Assembly: GCF_047495875.1 (NCBI RefSeq)
Contig: NC_092466.1
Location: 18,348,561-18,412,560, forward strand
DNA length: 64,000 nt
From: Pithys albifrons albifrons
Taxonomy: Eukaryota > Chordata > Aves > Passeriformes > Thamnophilidae
Direction: 5' to 3'
The number at the start of each line of letters is the position of its first letter. The first letter of the stretch is position 1. Under the pieces are notes generated by a model that saw nothing but the letters and a program-made list of their open reading frames with translations, did no database searches and was not told the DNA's origin. The translations under genes were made by a program, and so were the position numbers. Shown here piece by piece: positions 24,802 to 36,500 of the stretch.

Positions 24802-27800
24802 GTTTAAGTCTGTGTCCTAATCCAGCCAGCATTCCAGGTAGCATTCATACTGCCTTGCCTGGACACCAAGCTGGGTGCTTGGGCTGGGAGATCTATGCCA
24901 TACTTTTCCGCAGTGAAGGCAAAGAACATTCCCTGTATGGGCTGTTCAGACTGCCAAAGCAAAGTTCCTGCTTAGAGTGCCTTTTTGTCCATGTTTCTCT
25001 CCCTTGGTGATAGTGAGAGGGGGATGAGCTTCAACTCTGTGCAGGGCTTTTCTTCATAACATCAACAGATTTTAAGTGTCACAGAAGGCATAAATGAAAG
25101 GAGTCTGGACTAGTAGGTGTGTGGGAAGAGAAGGAACTGACGGTCTCAGTAGAATCTTCCTTGGCCTCAATCTGACCAAGATTTAGGCATGTGACCAAAT
25201 TTATGCCCTTCATTTCCTCTGTCATCTGGAACCAGTTTTCCCTCTCAGGTATTTGCGGAAAGCAGAATTCACATGTTAGCTCGCTGTTGGCTTTCTTGTG
25301 ATCACACCAATCATACTAGTGGTCTTTGGGTCCTTTTGTCATTGCATTTTCCAGATAACATTTTACATAGTTCTAGAGCTGTTTTCCCATTTGATTTACA
25401 CATCTAGTCATTATATAGTTATGTTTGACTGTTGATCTTCTAGCCCTGCAATTTATGAGAAAAAGAACTTTAAAAACCCACATGTCTACCAAAGGTCCTG
25501 TATACACCAAAACCGTTTGGGCGTTTTTTCCCAGTTCTAGAAGGAAGAAGTAGTAGTTTCCTAGACTTGGTGCTTTCCATGTGATGCATATGATATGTGA
25601 ATATAGCTAAAACAAATCAACAGTATCTGATTTTGTGTAAGGAATGTTCCTAATAGTTTTTATTAATTTATTATGTTGTACTGCATTTGCTTTATTTTCA
25701 AAGAGGAAAAATTAAATAAGAATTAGTGTGACTGTCTTGCACTGCAGAAACAGGATAAACATGGAAATAATATGAACAGGATATAAACAGGGATGACAGA
25801 GTGCCAACAACCTGAACACAAATCTGCCGTCAGATACACCATGTCTGTTTCCTTACATGCTTTGCATTGCATAATACACTTTGTACATGCATTTCATTAC
25901 CACTGCTCTCCAAAATATGCCTAAAGCTTTATAGCCAGCTGACTTTGACTTAGAGTAACACCACTGGTGTTCTGTTAGATTGTTTTGTTTGGTTTTGTTC
26001 TTGTATAACATGTGGACTGCACCTGTGTGATGCTTATTTTAAGCTTAGCCTTAGACCAAGGATATGAGAGGCCCATGGAATGAGGGAGGAGTAGGTAATC
26101 CTCATAGGTTCCTAAAAAATTTCAAGCCAGGTTGTCTGATGATAACATACCTAAAAGGGTGGGGTATTTTGGTTGGTTTTTTGTTTGTTTTTGGGTTTTT
26201 TTAAGTTTCATTGTTTTTGAAACTTAAGGCAAGACCACAGCACTTTTGATCCCATAGCCAAGTATCTGAACTGCAAGATAGTCAGTAGTTTGCTGAAACT
26301 GACTCAGAGAGTTGTAGAATTGCAACATTGCCCTCCAGGTTTATAAACAAATAATAAGAGGTGATACAAAGCAGACTGTGTGAAGCACAGGCAGGTATGG
26401 AGTAGTTCATGAAGTGTTTGCTATGCAAATGTGTTATGTGCAGTGAGTTAGTATAGCAGACTTGTTCACTGTTTTGAGTCCATTTGTGTCCTGGATTCTT
26501 CAGCATACAGTGTGTTGTCCTTTTCCCACCAGATTGCTGGTTTACAGTGAAATATATGGGAAAATATTTTAAAATAAACTAGTAGTTTCCACCTACCCCA
26601 GTTCAGAAAGAAAGACAGAAATACTGAGTAAAGAGTAATTTTGAAAGAACTGCAATCTTCCTTGATTTTGTTTGTCAGTATTGTACTTAGATTCTATGAG
26701 GCTTGTTGTCTTGCAAACTAGACTGAAAACTGATCTGGCAAATGGGTTCGATTAGAAAGTTAGGGTAAATAAAGTCAAAATTTAGTTTGGTTGCACCACA
26801 GTGTTAGAAACTAAATTGTAATACATGCCATAACTTCATTGACAGGTATGTTCCACTTCATTCTTGATTTGCAGTAACTGAAATATATATCAAGTTTATA
26901 GACGGTAATACCAGGGGATGTAGAGTATGCAGTAACTTACTGAATGTGTATATGTGGTATGAAGTCAAGGGCGTGCAGTACCTCTTAAAAACAATACCTG
27001 CTTTCAACCAGTTGTGCCATGAAGTGTTGTCTTATAAATAGTATCAGTGAAAACCCAGTAGCCTCTGACTGAACCAACTGCTCAGTACAGTTTATTGCTT
27101 CTTTTTGTCCTGTTTTGAGGATGTAGCATTATTACTTCTGTCATATTTCTTCTGGATTATGTTTTCTATGATGTTCTAGATTTTCAAATACTAAGTACAA
27201 TGCGAGACCTTCACATCACCAGTCTAGTGCTGTGCAGAATATTGGAAGAGCACAGTCTGTCTACATCACTACATCAGGCAGTAAGTTCATAAAATTGGGT
27301 GTTGTGGTTCTACCTGTGGCTCACAGCTGGTGCAAATTAAGCTGAACAGTTTATTTTTTCCAAGTTTCAACTTTATTAATTCAAAAGTCTCAGGTCTTTT
27401 CCTCCTGAATGCCAAATGGATTGCACTGTAATTTGCCTGTGCCCAAAATAAGCAATGCTATATACACCTGAGGACGTGAGAGTCTTTCATTTTAAACCCT
27501 TACAGGTAATACATTAAAAATACTCTAATTTTATTCTCTTTATTTTGGTTTGCAATGCAGAAGAATTGTAAAATCCAAACTGAAGGGGGTATGTAAAACG
27601 TTTCTAAAAGCTCTTTCAAAATTAAACAAGAGTAAACAAAAATACTGTGACAAAGGTGGTGTTTCACAGTGCAGAAATCAGTTCATGTGATGTAAGTACA
27701 AGAGGAGAATTGTTTTGATAAAGCAGCACCTTGGTTTGAAACGCTTTCCACAGTGCAAAAAGTTTGGAAAGTGTTTCTATCTGTTCCTGCTGGAGTCCTT

Positions 27801-28084
27801 ACATGATCAGGGAAACTTGCACACTTAATTAATCTGTCCCTGTACATAAAGCCCGTCATTTGATTTGGACAATCTTCAACATTTCACCATTTCAGTAATT
27901 TCTCCAGCATTGTCTGAGGTGACATTTATTACTGCCCCTGAACTTGTCAGTGATTTGGATCATATCCTAACTATTATTTCCTGACCTACTTTTTCTATTC
28001 AGCACAGTCCAGTTCACTTCTATCTTGGGCATAATTGTGCAATAGTTACAGCAAAGTATGAGGGAAATATTTAATTAGAAATAA

Positions 28085-28455
28085 AAGTTTGGAAAGAACC
28101 TCAGAAAGGTGCCCTCTCTTTGCTGCAAGTCTGGATCAACTTTACCTAGACTGTTTCTCACAGATATTTACCTTCTCCTAAATACTTGCCAGCAATGGAC
28201 AGTTGAGTTTTCCAGTTCAGTCTGATGCTTGTCTAACCTCATGCTAGGAAATGTCTGCCCCCAGTGTAAAGTGAATTTCCCTTACTGCAGTTACCACTTT
28301 TGAATTATCTTGTTTCTCAGCAACTGTGATGTATTTCCTTTGCTGCTACCCATTCCAGAAGTGAATACCCTTTCAGCTCTTTCATTTCATAGACTAAAAT
28401 TCTATGTTTTTATTTAATCCATTCTTATTTATTCCAGAAGTTTTTTTTAAAACCT
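28085..28455 (-). mobile_element. Ancient CR1-like LINE remnant
   Basis: Highly diverged. Read on the plus strand it follows the antisense CR1/L3 3' consensus: TTCTCCTAAATACTTGCCAGCAATGGACAG, TGTCTAACCTCATGCTAGGAAATGTCTG and CCCTTACTGCAGTTACCAC match the 'tctccagcaatggaga / gtctaacct / cttgctgcaattta' blocks in order. The limits are uncertain. Confidence 0.5.
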
Positions 28456-30134
28456 GAAATTGAGCACAGTACTTGAAACAGGTACAGTATTCCATTGCAG
28501 AGTCAATGGAAGGACTGCTCTCCTAACCGAAGGAAATCCATGTGCATTTAGAAGTGCACTTGCTTTTGTTGGGGTAAAGCAAAAAGTTGCCACTCCTCAG
28601 CTGAGATACAGGAACCGCTCACATGTCTGCTCCCAGCAATTGCTGGAAAAAACAGGCTTGTGGGAATGATCCCATGTTCTACATCGGGCTGGCTCTATGT
28701 GCAGTCAGTTTCTGTGGCAGGGACGGAGAAGGGGACAACTATTACCAGCTGGGAACAGTAGCAACAAGGATTCCTCATGCCCTGAGAGGTCTGACTTGCC
28801 AAGCAAAGGTCATAAAGTGTACCCAGCCAGCTCTCTAGAACTGCCAACAAATGGCATGAGGTCTGCCAGTCAACAGCAGCCGTCTGCTTTGTAGTTTAAA
28901 CATAATTAGTTAAGTTAGGGAGTTCTCAAAGCATTTCAGTTTTGGAAGCACTACAATTCCTTCTAGCAGTAAATGTGTGTAGCCAGTCTTCCTTTCTATC
29001 CTCTTCAGTGCAATTGCTTTAGGGCTGGCAAAATTACAGCAAGTGCTTATGCATTAGGATATGAGGAAAATTCTTGAGAACATCAGTCACAGGGTGTTAC
29101 AATGAAAATTTTACTTTATTCTCAAACACTCTCTTCATTTTCCCAAGGTAGCACATATGTGTTTCTGTTGCTTGCTTCCAATTATCTAAATATAATGTTC
29201 TGATCCCAGACAAGAAGCGGAGAGAATGTCATGTTATCTCTCATGAAGCAATTTCTTAATGCCTTATCTTTCTGGAGGCAATTATAATAGCTGTTCATTC
29301 TTTGTAGATGTTGTACAGTGGAGGCCCCATGTCCTGTACTAAGTTTAGGTGTAAGGAGGAACTATTACGGGAGCTGTTTTTAAGGACAACCATCCATGTA
29401 GTGACTGGCAATTTGTATAAAGAAATGACCTTCACATGCACAGCAAAATTCAATTAGTGTTTCTTTTCAAATATACACATGACACTGCAGCACAGTTCAC
29501 CCAGTTTTATTTTATCCCCACTTGATATTTGATACATTTCATTCAGAAAATGTGTCTTTACACTTGGATGTCTCAGCGGTCAGAGAATAAATCACAGTCA
29601 CCAGATTATCAGTGCTGCACAGGGAAAGCCAAGATACTAAAAAAAAAAGGCTTGAGGTCAAACTCATTCAAGGTCACTTTAGTCCTTCTAAGCTGTTGAG
29701 TAGCACGTGACAATGTAGACAAAAACTTGAACGTCGATGCCGATGCACGAATAACTGTGGGAGGTACGAGGTGTGCCTGGGGAACGCAGGCAGAGGCGTC
29801 CGAGACACAGATACCTGAGTCACATGAGTGTGCGTCAGGGCACGCTGAAGGGAAAATGACACGGCAGCCAGTCCCAGGGGCAGCCTGCGCTGTGTTCCCC
29901 CCGAGCAGGGTGGCGGGAGCCGGGGGGTGGCGGGTGCCGGCCCGCACCGCGGCGGTACCGGCGGCAGCTCGGGGGGTGGCGGTGCCCGCCCGGCGCGCTC
30001 CCGCGGCTGCCGGCAGGTGCGGGCGCGGCGCCGAGAGCGCGCACGTTGCCCGGCTGGGGGGGTCGCCGCGTCCCCGGCGAGGGCGGCGGCCGCCCCTCTG
30101 CAGCGCTGCGGGCAGGACGCGTGCGCCGTGCGCC

Positions 30135-30147
30135 GGGGGGGGGGGGG
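30135..30147 (+). repeat. G13 homopolymer
   Basis: Thirteen consecutive G bases in the PANK1 CpG island, about 110 bases before the alpha start codon; G-quadruplex-prone and a likely site of length error or polymorphism. Confidence 0.85.
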
Positions 30148-30189
30148 CGCCGCATCGCAGTGCACGGGGCTGCGGGCACAGGCGCCGGC

Positions 30190-30225
30190 ATGAGCGAAGC
30201 CTCCGCCGCGCCCAGCCGGGGCTGA
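30190..30225 (+). CDS. Upstream ORF in PANK1-alpha 5' leader
   Basis: ATG at 30190 opens 11 codons (MSEASAAPSRG) closed by TGA at 30223-30225. It is in frame with the main alpha ATG and ends 30 bases before it. Whether it is in the mRNA depends on the alpha transcription start, which is not visible. Confidence 0.4.
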   Translation: MSEASAAPSRG

Positions 30226-30255
30226 GCCGGGAGACAAAGGGGAGAGGCTGCTGCC

Positions 30256-30517
30256 ATGGGGGAGCAGCTTCGCGCACGGCCCGCCGCCCCCGCGGGGCCG
30301 CCGCCGCCGCCGCCCGCCGCCGCCTCATGCTCGCTGCTCGGCGGGCTGCTGCAGAACGGCTTCCACCCCCCGGGCCCGCCGCTGAGCAACGGCGGCTGCG
30401 GGGAGGCGCCGCACCCGCTGCTGCTCCGCCCGGAGCTGCCGCCGCTCAGCCACGGCTCCCCAGCCAAGAAATGCAGGCTGCGCCGGAGGGTGGACTCGGG
30501 CCGGCGGCACAGGCCAC
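30256..30517 (+). CDS. PANK1: PANK1 exon 1-alpha
   Basis: 87 codons plus one base, ending at CCAC|GTAAGT. It encodes a proline-rich leader (Pro run at 15-20), the block [10 protein letters not shown] and a basic nuclear-localisation-like cluster [11 protein letters not shown] (69-78), all recognisable in human PANK1-alpha ([24 protein letters not shown]). PANK1-alpha is known to be nuclear. The ATG was chosen because an in-frame TGA at 30223-30225 blocks extension; human alpha starts about 130 residues further upstream, and this ATG matches an internal human Met-Gly. Confidence 0.9.
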
Positions 30518-33500
30518 GTAAGTAATGAGCGCGGCGTTGCGGAGCGGTGCCGGTCCGGCCACCTCCCCTCGGCGCGGCGCTGCCGCAGCCCGGCCCAGCG
30601 GGACTTGGCGCTGGCCCCGTGTCAGGCGGCCGCGGGTCCCGCGCCGCCTCCCTCCTTCCCTCCCCTCCCTGCGGAACGCCGCCCGGCCGGGGCTGGCGGC
30701 CGCCCGGCTCCGCTCCGCGGGCGTTCCGCCCCCCGCCCCCGGAGGCTGCCGGGCGGGCGGAGCGAAGGCCCCGCGCCGGCCAATGCGGCGGCGGCGCCCG
30801 GGCACGGCCCCGCTCCCGCGTGGGCAGGGCCCGCCCTGCGCCAATGGGGCGGCGGCGGGCGGGGAGCGGCGGCCCCGCACAAACGCGGGCGGGCGGCGAG
30901 CGGCCGCTTCTGGCCGAGCAGCTCGGGCGGCGCCCACGGTCCCGCTGGCTTCTCCGCCTCCCAGCCGCGCACATGAAGCTCATAGTGCCCAGGCAGCACT
31001 GTAAGTAACGCCGGGCCGGCGTCCCGGCGGGGATGACCGGGGCGTGCTGGAGCGTGGGAATGCTCTGCGCGCCGAGTATGCGCTCCTTTTTCAAACATTG
31101 TTAGAATGAAGAAAGAAGTAGATCTGGAACTCAAGGCAGGCTATTCGGACTGGAGAAAAATGTACATTGTAAGCACATTAAATTTGTAATATGCTTCTCA
31201 TAAGCATCCCATGTGGCTTTTGATTAGTCGGTTTGGGAGTTGTTAGTGAACTGGCTGTTTATTTTAGGTCTGGTTTTAAGGCTGTGAAATTGAAACATCC
31301 ATATTTGTGTTATGCTTAATTTTATGTGATCTGTTGATTTGTAGTTTTAATGTCTTGATCACAGCTAGCTTCATACGTGTAAGTATGGAGGTATTGAATA
31401 ATTCCATGGTAAACTCTACAAGTAAAACAATCCGATGGAAAAGTACTCCGTTTCTTTGCACTCTCACTTTGCTAGCCCTTCAAATAAAGCCAACAAATGT
31501 CTGATGCTTTGTTAAAAGTTCAGCGTGTTCCAAAAGAGTAATCAGGGATAGTGAGGACCACAGCTTCCCGCTGCCAAACCTTAAAGATGTTTTTACTCAG
31601 TAGGAAGTAGTGTACATTCCGCTACTCTGGGGGGTTTTTATTTTGTTTTGAAATGGATATTTAGAAAACTTTTCTGTATTAGCAGAACGAAATAGAAACA
31701 GCCTTGAAGAGCTGCAGCTTTCACAGGACTGCATATTAGCCAGTACCTTTTCTGGCTTTTTAAATGTTTTTGCTGAGCTACACATACCACTTTCCCTTAG
31801 ACTGTTCTCTGAATGATTAATCGTGTAGTACTTACAGTACCTGTGGATAGTTAATGTAGTTCTCTGTCAAATTTAACATATCAATGGTCCGTCACTGGTT
31901 TTGTAGTCTTTGTCCAGCCTCAGGTTTTTATTCATGAACAAAACCTGCAGAACTTGTACTAGCTTACATTTTGTTTTGGTGTAATTAAGAGGAGTCAGCA
32001 CTTGCATATCAAACTCTCTATAATAATAAAAACTATTCTGAAGCAAAGAATAAAGCTTTTAGAGGTTCATGAGATCACTTGATTAAGAAAGAATGAGGAA
32101 TTTGTATGTTCCATCCCATCCTAAAGGGAAAAAAGAGCCCATCAGAGTAAAAAGTGTAGGTGTCTGACTATATTGCCCAAGATGTATCACAACTGAATAT
32201 TCAGTTGTGGGGTTTTAATGAAATGAGTCTTCAATGGAAACTGCAGGTGAGGGAAGTACTTTGTAGAACTATTTTGTGGGCATTTTTTTTGCTCATTAAA
32301 ATACACAAATGCTTGCTGGTATACTTTTTAGTTTATATACTTTATTTTGGATAAGAATAAATTTGAATTTACTTGTGCATTAAATTACGATAGCACATAG
32401 TCACTACCTTAAAAAATTATTAAATTATTACTCAAATTGTCCTGGTACTGCATCCTCCTCTAGTAAATACTGCACAGTACCATTTTACGGGTTTGTTTCA
32501 TTTTTTTAATCCTGGGTTTTGCAGATGTTTGTTCTGTGCTTAAGGACACATTGCAAAATGAAGTGCAGTTGCCACATGGCATATGAGACTTCAGCATTGA
32601 TTGCGAGGTTTGCTTTGTGTGGTGGAGGAGATAATAATTGGCATTTCCCAATATTTCAGCAAATGAAACCTATCTTTCTGCAACAGTTGTTCTTTTAAAC
32701 CCATATTTAGATGTTTTCTTGATTGTTTTTACTTTCTGACAAGGTGAGGTAGAATTCTGTGCTCCCAAGTCTTTTCCCCCTCTGAGAAGGGAGGATTGCC
32801 TGTGAAACCAGAGTGCTTTGCTGATAAGCCTGCCGTGAGAGAGGACTCACCTAGTGCTGCTTCTGCTGAGAATTCTGTCTTGGTTTTTTCTTTAGTTTGA
32901 CTAGATGGCTTGTCAGGGATATTGGGCTTATGTCAGTTTGCTTCTTTAGGAATCAGTTTGTGGTACTAGGACTACATATGTGTGGATGGTCACACCTGTT
33001 CATCAAACAGCTCTGTGCTTTGGGCTTTTAATTGTTTCGGGTTTAGTTGTTTGGGAGATGTTTTGTGGTTTGGTTTGTTTGGTTTTTTTCTGTTGAGGAA
33101 GTGGACATTCAATAAGCCCTTGCTGCAGAAGGTGAACTGGAAGGCTTCCCCTGATCCATATACATGATTTCTTTACCTCTAGCTTTGTAAGGTTTGAAGA
33201 CATTGCCATTACTAAGCAGATAGAACTAATTTTTGAACTAAGTAGTCTATTTTTGTTCAAAGAAAAAATTGCTTCCATTTTATATGTTTTTATAACTGTA
33301 TAAAACAGGAAGAAGGAGTGGAAAAATATATGTAAGGTATTATAAGTTTCTTTTTTTACTAAAAATCAGCTTTCAGAAAGTGTGAGAATACTGTGCCATC
33401 TTATGTGTGTCTCTTAGTTTGACACACACATACACACACCCCCCTTACTCTTTTTGGCTCTCTCACCTCTTCTGGATCCAATTAAAAAAGTTGTTAGATC

Positions 33501-36500
33501 ATCAGTGTCAAGCGATGCAAATGAAATGTAAATGAAGTAATAGGATTTCAACATATACGTGTTCAGAAAGAAAAGCAGCTGAATCCAAGATATTTCATCT
33601 GAGATATTTATGACTAAGATACCAGAGTATTGATACACCCATTCGAATTGCTGATAAAAATTGAGATACTGTCCTTGTATTCGAGGAAATACAGGTTCTG
33701 TAAAAGAGATATGTAAGTTGTAACTATTTTGGCCAAGGAAGAAATTGCTGCAAATTGGGCATAAATAAATCTGGGGCCCAGGTAGAAAGGAGAAAACTCT
33801 AAGGAGAAGGATTCAGGCATAACCTCTTTATAAGAGTTGAGGAGTAAAAAGGTTCAGCTAACCTTTGTTGTTTAAATGTGTGAAAAGGATTACTCTTGGT
33901 TATCCTCTTTAATGGGGGTAAATGTTGCTTGATGATCCAAGTGTTCCCCTTCATTCTTGCCTCTCCTGAGCTCTTGTCCTTCAGGAGAATATTGTGATTT
34001 GATATTTACCTTCCCACATGCTATCCTTATATCCTTGTATTTTTAAGTCAATAGTAAGATTTTAAAAAATCCAATGTGTTGAAATCTGAATGTAATAATG
34101 CCTTGTAGGAATAGCTGTGTAAGTTCAGACTCTTGAGAGTTTATGCAGAAACCAGGTAAAACGTGTAATGGAATTTCTCATGAGTGAACCTTTGCCCCAG
34201 ATAGCACAGCTGTTGGTGTGCATCACATTACCTAGTTATGCAATGCTGTAGATACCTTCTGTTTGCATTGTCACGTGCTTCTGCAGCTATATTTTGGACT
34301 AGCACAGATCTTTATCTCAAAGTAACAAACCAGTAAGTAGTTGTCACTTACTTACAGTTTATTAGCATACAGAGACTTCATTTTCTTAAGAAGATAAGCA
34401 GAACCTGATTTATGCCAGTCTTTTAAGAACACATGAATCATCTCAATACTTTCTGTATCAGTTCTTTGGGACCTAAAAGTAGATTTTATAGTGTTATTTT
34501 CTTAACTTCTTGCTATGTAGCAATACAGTAGAAAAGTTCTGTTTTCTCTGCAGTAATACTTTCTGTTGATCCAATAGGGATGTTGCATACCTACTCCTGA
34601 AAAGAGAGAAATCAGCTCACGAGCCTTTATCAAACAATTTTAGTTAAGAACTGCATTTTTTTTACAGTGTGGAAGCATTTCTGCAACCTATCCAGTGTCT
34701 TTATTGCTCATAGTATATCACACCATTTTGACTAACTGTGATCAGCCTAAGATGCTGCCGTAATAGGTTCTACTTTTCCCTCCTTGCTTTCCTGGCTTTT
34801 CATAATCAAGCAACTGAACATTTATCCAGGTTGTCAGTGAAATGCTGGATTTTCAGTTTAAAAGAAACTAACAAGAAAACCCAAACCAACAATAAAAAAA
34901 AATACCTCCACAATTTCCCTCCCATTTTCCCTCAACTCCTGTGGAGACCTTACCTGTACAAATACCTGTCTTTCTTTCATACCTCGTGGTTGTAGTACTG
35001 GGGGCTCTAGTAATTTTGATGGCCTGTGAATTTTCTTGCTCCCTGCGTTGGCAGAGGCAGCAAAACCCAGGAGCACCTTCCAGTCTGCCTGCACGCTCCC
35101 ATTAGCACCACATTCAGGGCTTGGAACACTGAACTGTTCATGTACCAGCTGAGATGAATTATCTAAAGGTACTGAAAGGAACTGATGGTGCTTCAGTGGT
35201 GCATTTTGTTTTGGAACATAGACACAATGAATAAATTTTTAAAATAATGACTGGAATACAGAAGTGTTTTTACTGTCACTCGAGTTGTACAGCAGTTATG
35301 TGAATTTGAGTGTGGCTTGTCAGAAACGTTGAGACTTGGGTTTTTCCTAATCGATCTACCAATCAAGATGTTTTTATTGCAAATAGTTCCAACAGATAGC
35401 TGGTGTTAAAAGCTATGAAGAAAACTAAGCTGCTGTTCTGCATAACTGAAATTCCTGTTTTTGTTGACTGATCTTGGGCTCTTTATCTGTGCTGAAGAAA
35501 TCTGCTGCTGTTCTAAAAGCAAAGTTCTTTTCTTTTTGCAGCTCTCCATATGGCTCACAACAAAGTAAAAGAAACTGATTCACAGAGAAAATAAACTAAA
35601 AGTGTCCTGGTCTTTCTGCCTGCTTTTAAATGCGAGCATTGTGTGTAGCAATCTCAAGAACTATACAGATTTGAAATAACTTCCTAGTTGTTTTCTGCAG
35701 TACTTATTATTTGTGAATGATTTAGTTATTACTCCTCAAAATGTTAAGATATAAAACTAAATGTCTTGGCAGTCATTTATGAATAACTCTCCGCTGTTAG
35801 CATTTAACACTTTTATTGCTGGTCTTGTGTTTGATAGAAGGATGGAATGCTTTTTCCCTCTTTTAAAGACAAAATCTACACTATAGCTTTAAAGCAACTG
35901 TTGATGCAGGTGGAGTGTAGCAGATTTTATGCCCTTAATGAAAAACATTGTAAGTTGGCTTACACTTTAAACTAAAGGCTGTTTCTGTATTGCATAGTCC
36001 AACCATGCTACTTTTAAAATTAAACTTCCTGCTTGCCTAGTTAAGATATATCTGAGGAGGAGACTTACTGTTCCAGTGGGTAATTAAAGTGCTCAGTAGC
36101 TTAAATAAAGATTTGTGTAAATCACTAATGGGATTGGCGTCTTAAGCTCCACTGCATTAGAATGTTGTGCAGCGTGGACCAGACAGCTTTTGCATAAATA
36201 TTTACCTGCTACTTCCACAAGTGTTTGACTTACAGGTTATTCTATGGTAACATATAACAACCCTAAAATAAAGCCTGTTTTAAAACATTTGTTTTGAATT
36301 CCTTCCATTTCAGGGAGCTCTCATGTATCTGCATAGGAACTTAGACCTTACAATACATAAAAGTAGGTTTTCTTAGTAAAACAGTACTGTAAGCAGGCAG
36401 CTTCATTGGAGTTTGTACATTATGCCTGCCTTGTCCTTAGGGAAAGGGAGTCAGAAACTGATGATTCAATTACCTGGCATGTAGCAATGGAGAGAAATAT

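Larger units (their letters stand above)
12461..29850. other. Intergenic region between KIF20B and PANK1
   Basis: About 17 kb with no recognisable protein-coding exon on either strand. It holds the LTR, the CR1 copies and the simple repeats listed separately. Short open frames, the longest being 132 codons at 20,521-20,919, resemble no family I know and lack coding character. A divergent non-coding transcript from the KIF20B CpG island is possible. Confidence 0.7.
29850..31080. promoter_or_regulatory. CpG island with both PANK1 promoters
   Basis: About 1.2 kb of extremely GC- and CpG-rich sequence covering first exons 1-alpha and 1-beta, with many GGGCGG-type boxes and no TATA box. The 419-, 264-, 239- and 170-codon open frames on both strands are composition artefacts. 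Confidence 0.85.

Noticed and set aside
29835..31094. Long open frames on both strands (419, 264, 239, 170 codons) over the PANK1 CpG island
   Set aside because: They overlap one another in different frames and are rich in Ala, Gly, Arg and Pro. This is what CpG-island composition gives by chance. Only the 30256 and 30973 starts show family similarity and correct splice phase.
35541..35600. Good-looking acceptor (TTCTTTTCTTTTTGCAG) in PANK1 intron 1
   Set aside because: No donor follows within a plausible exon, and the reading frame closes quickly; likely a cryptic site.
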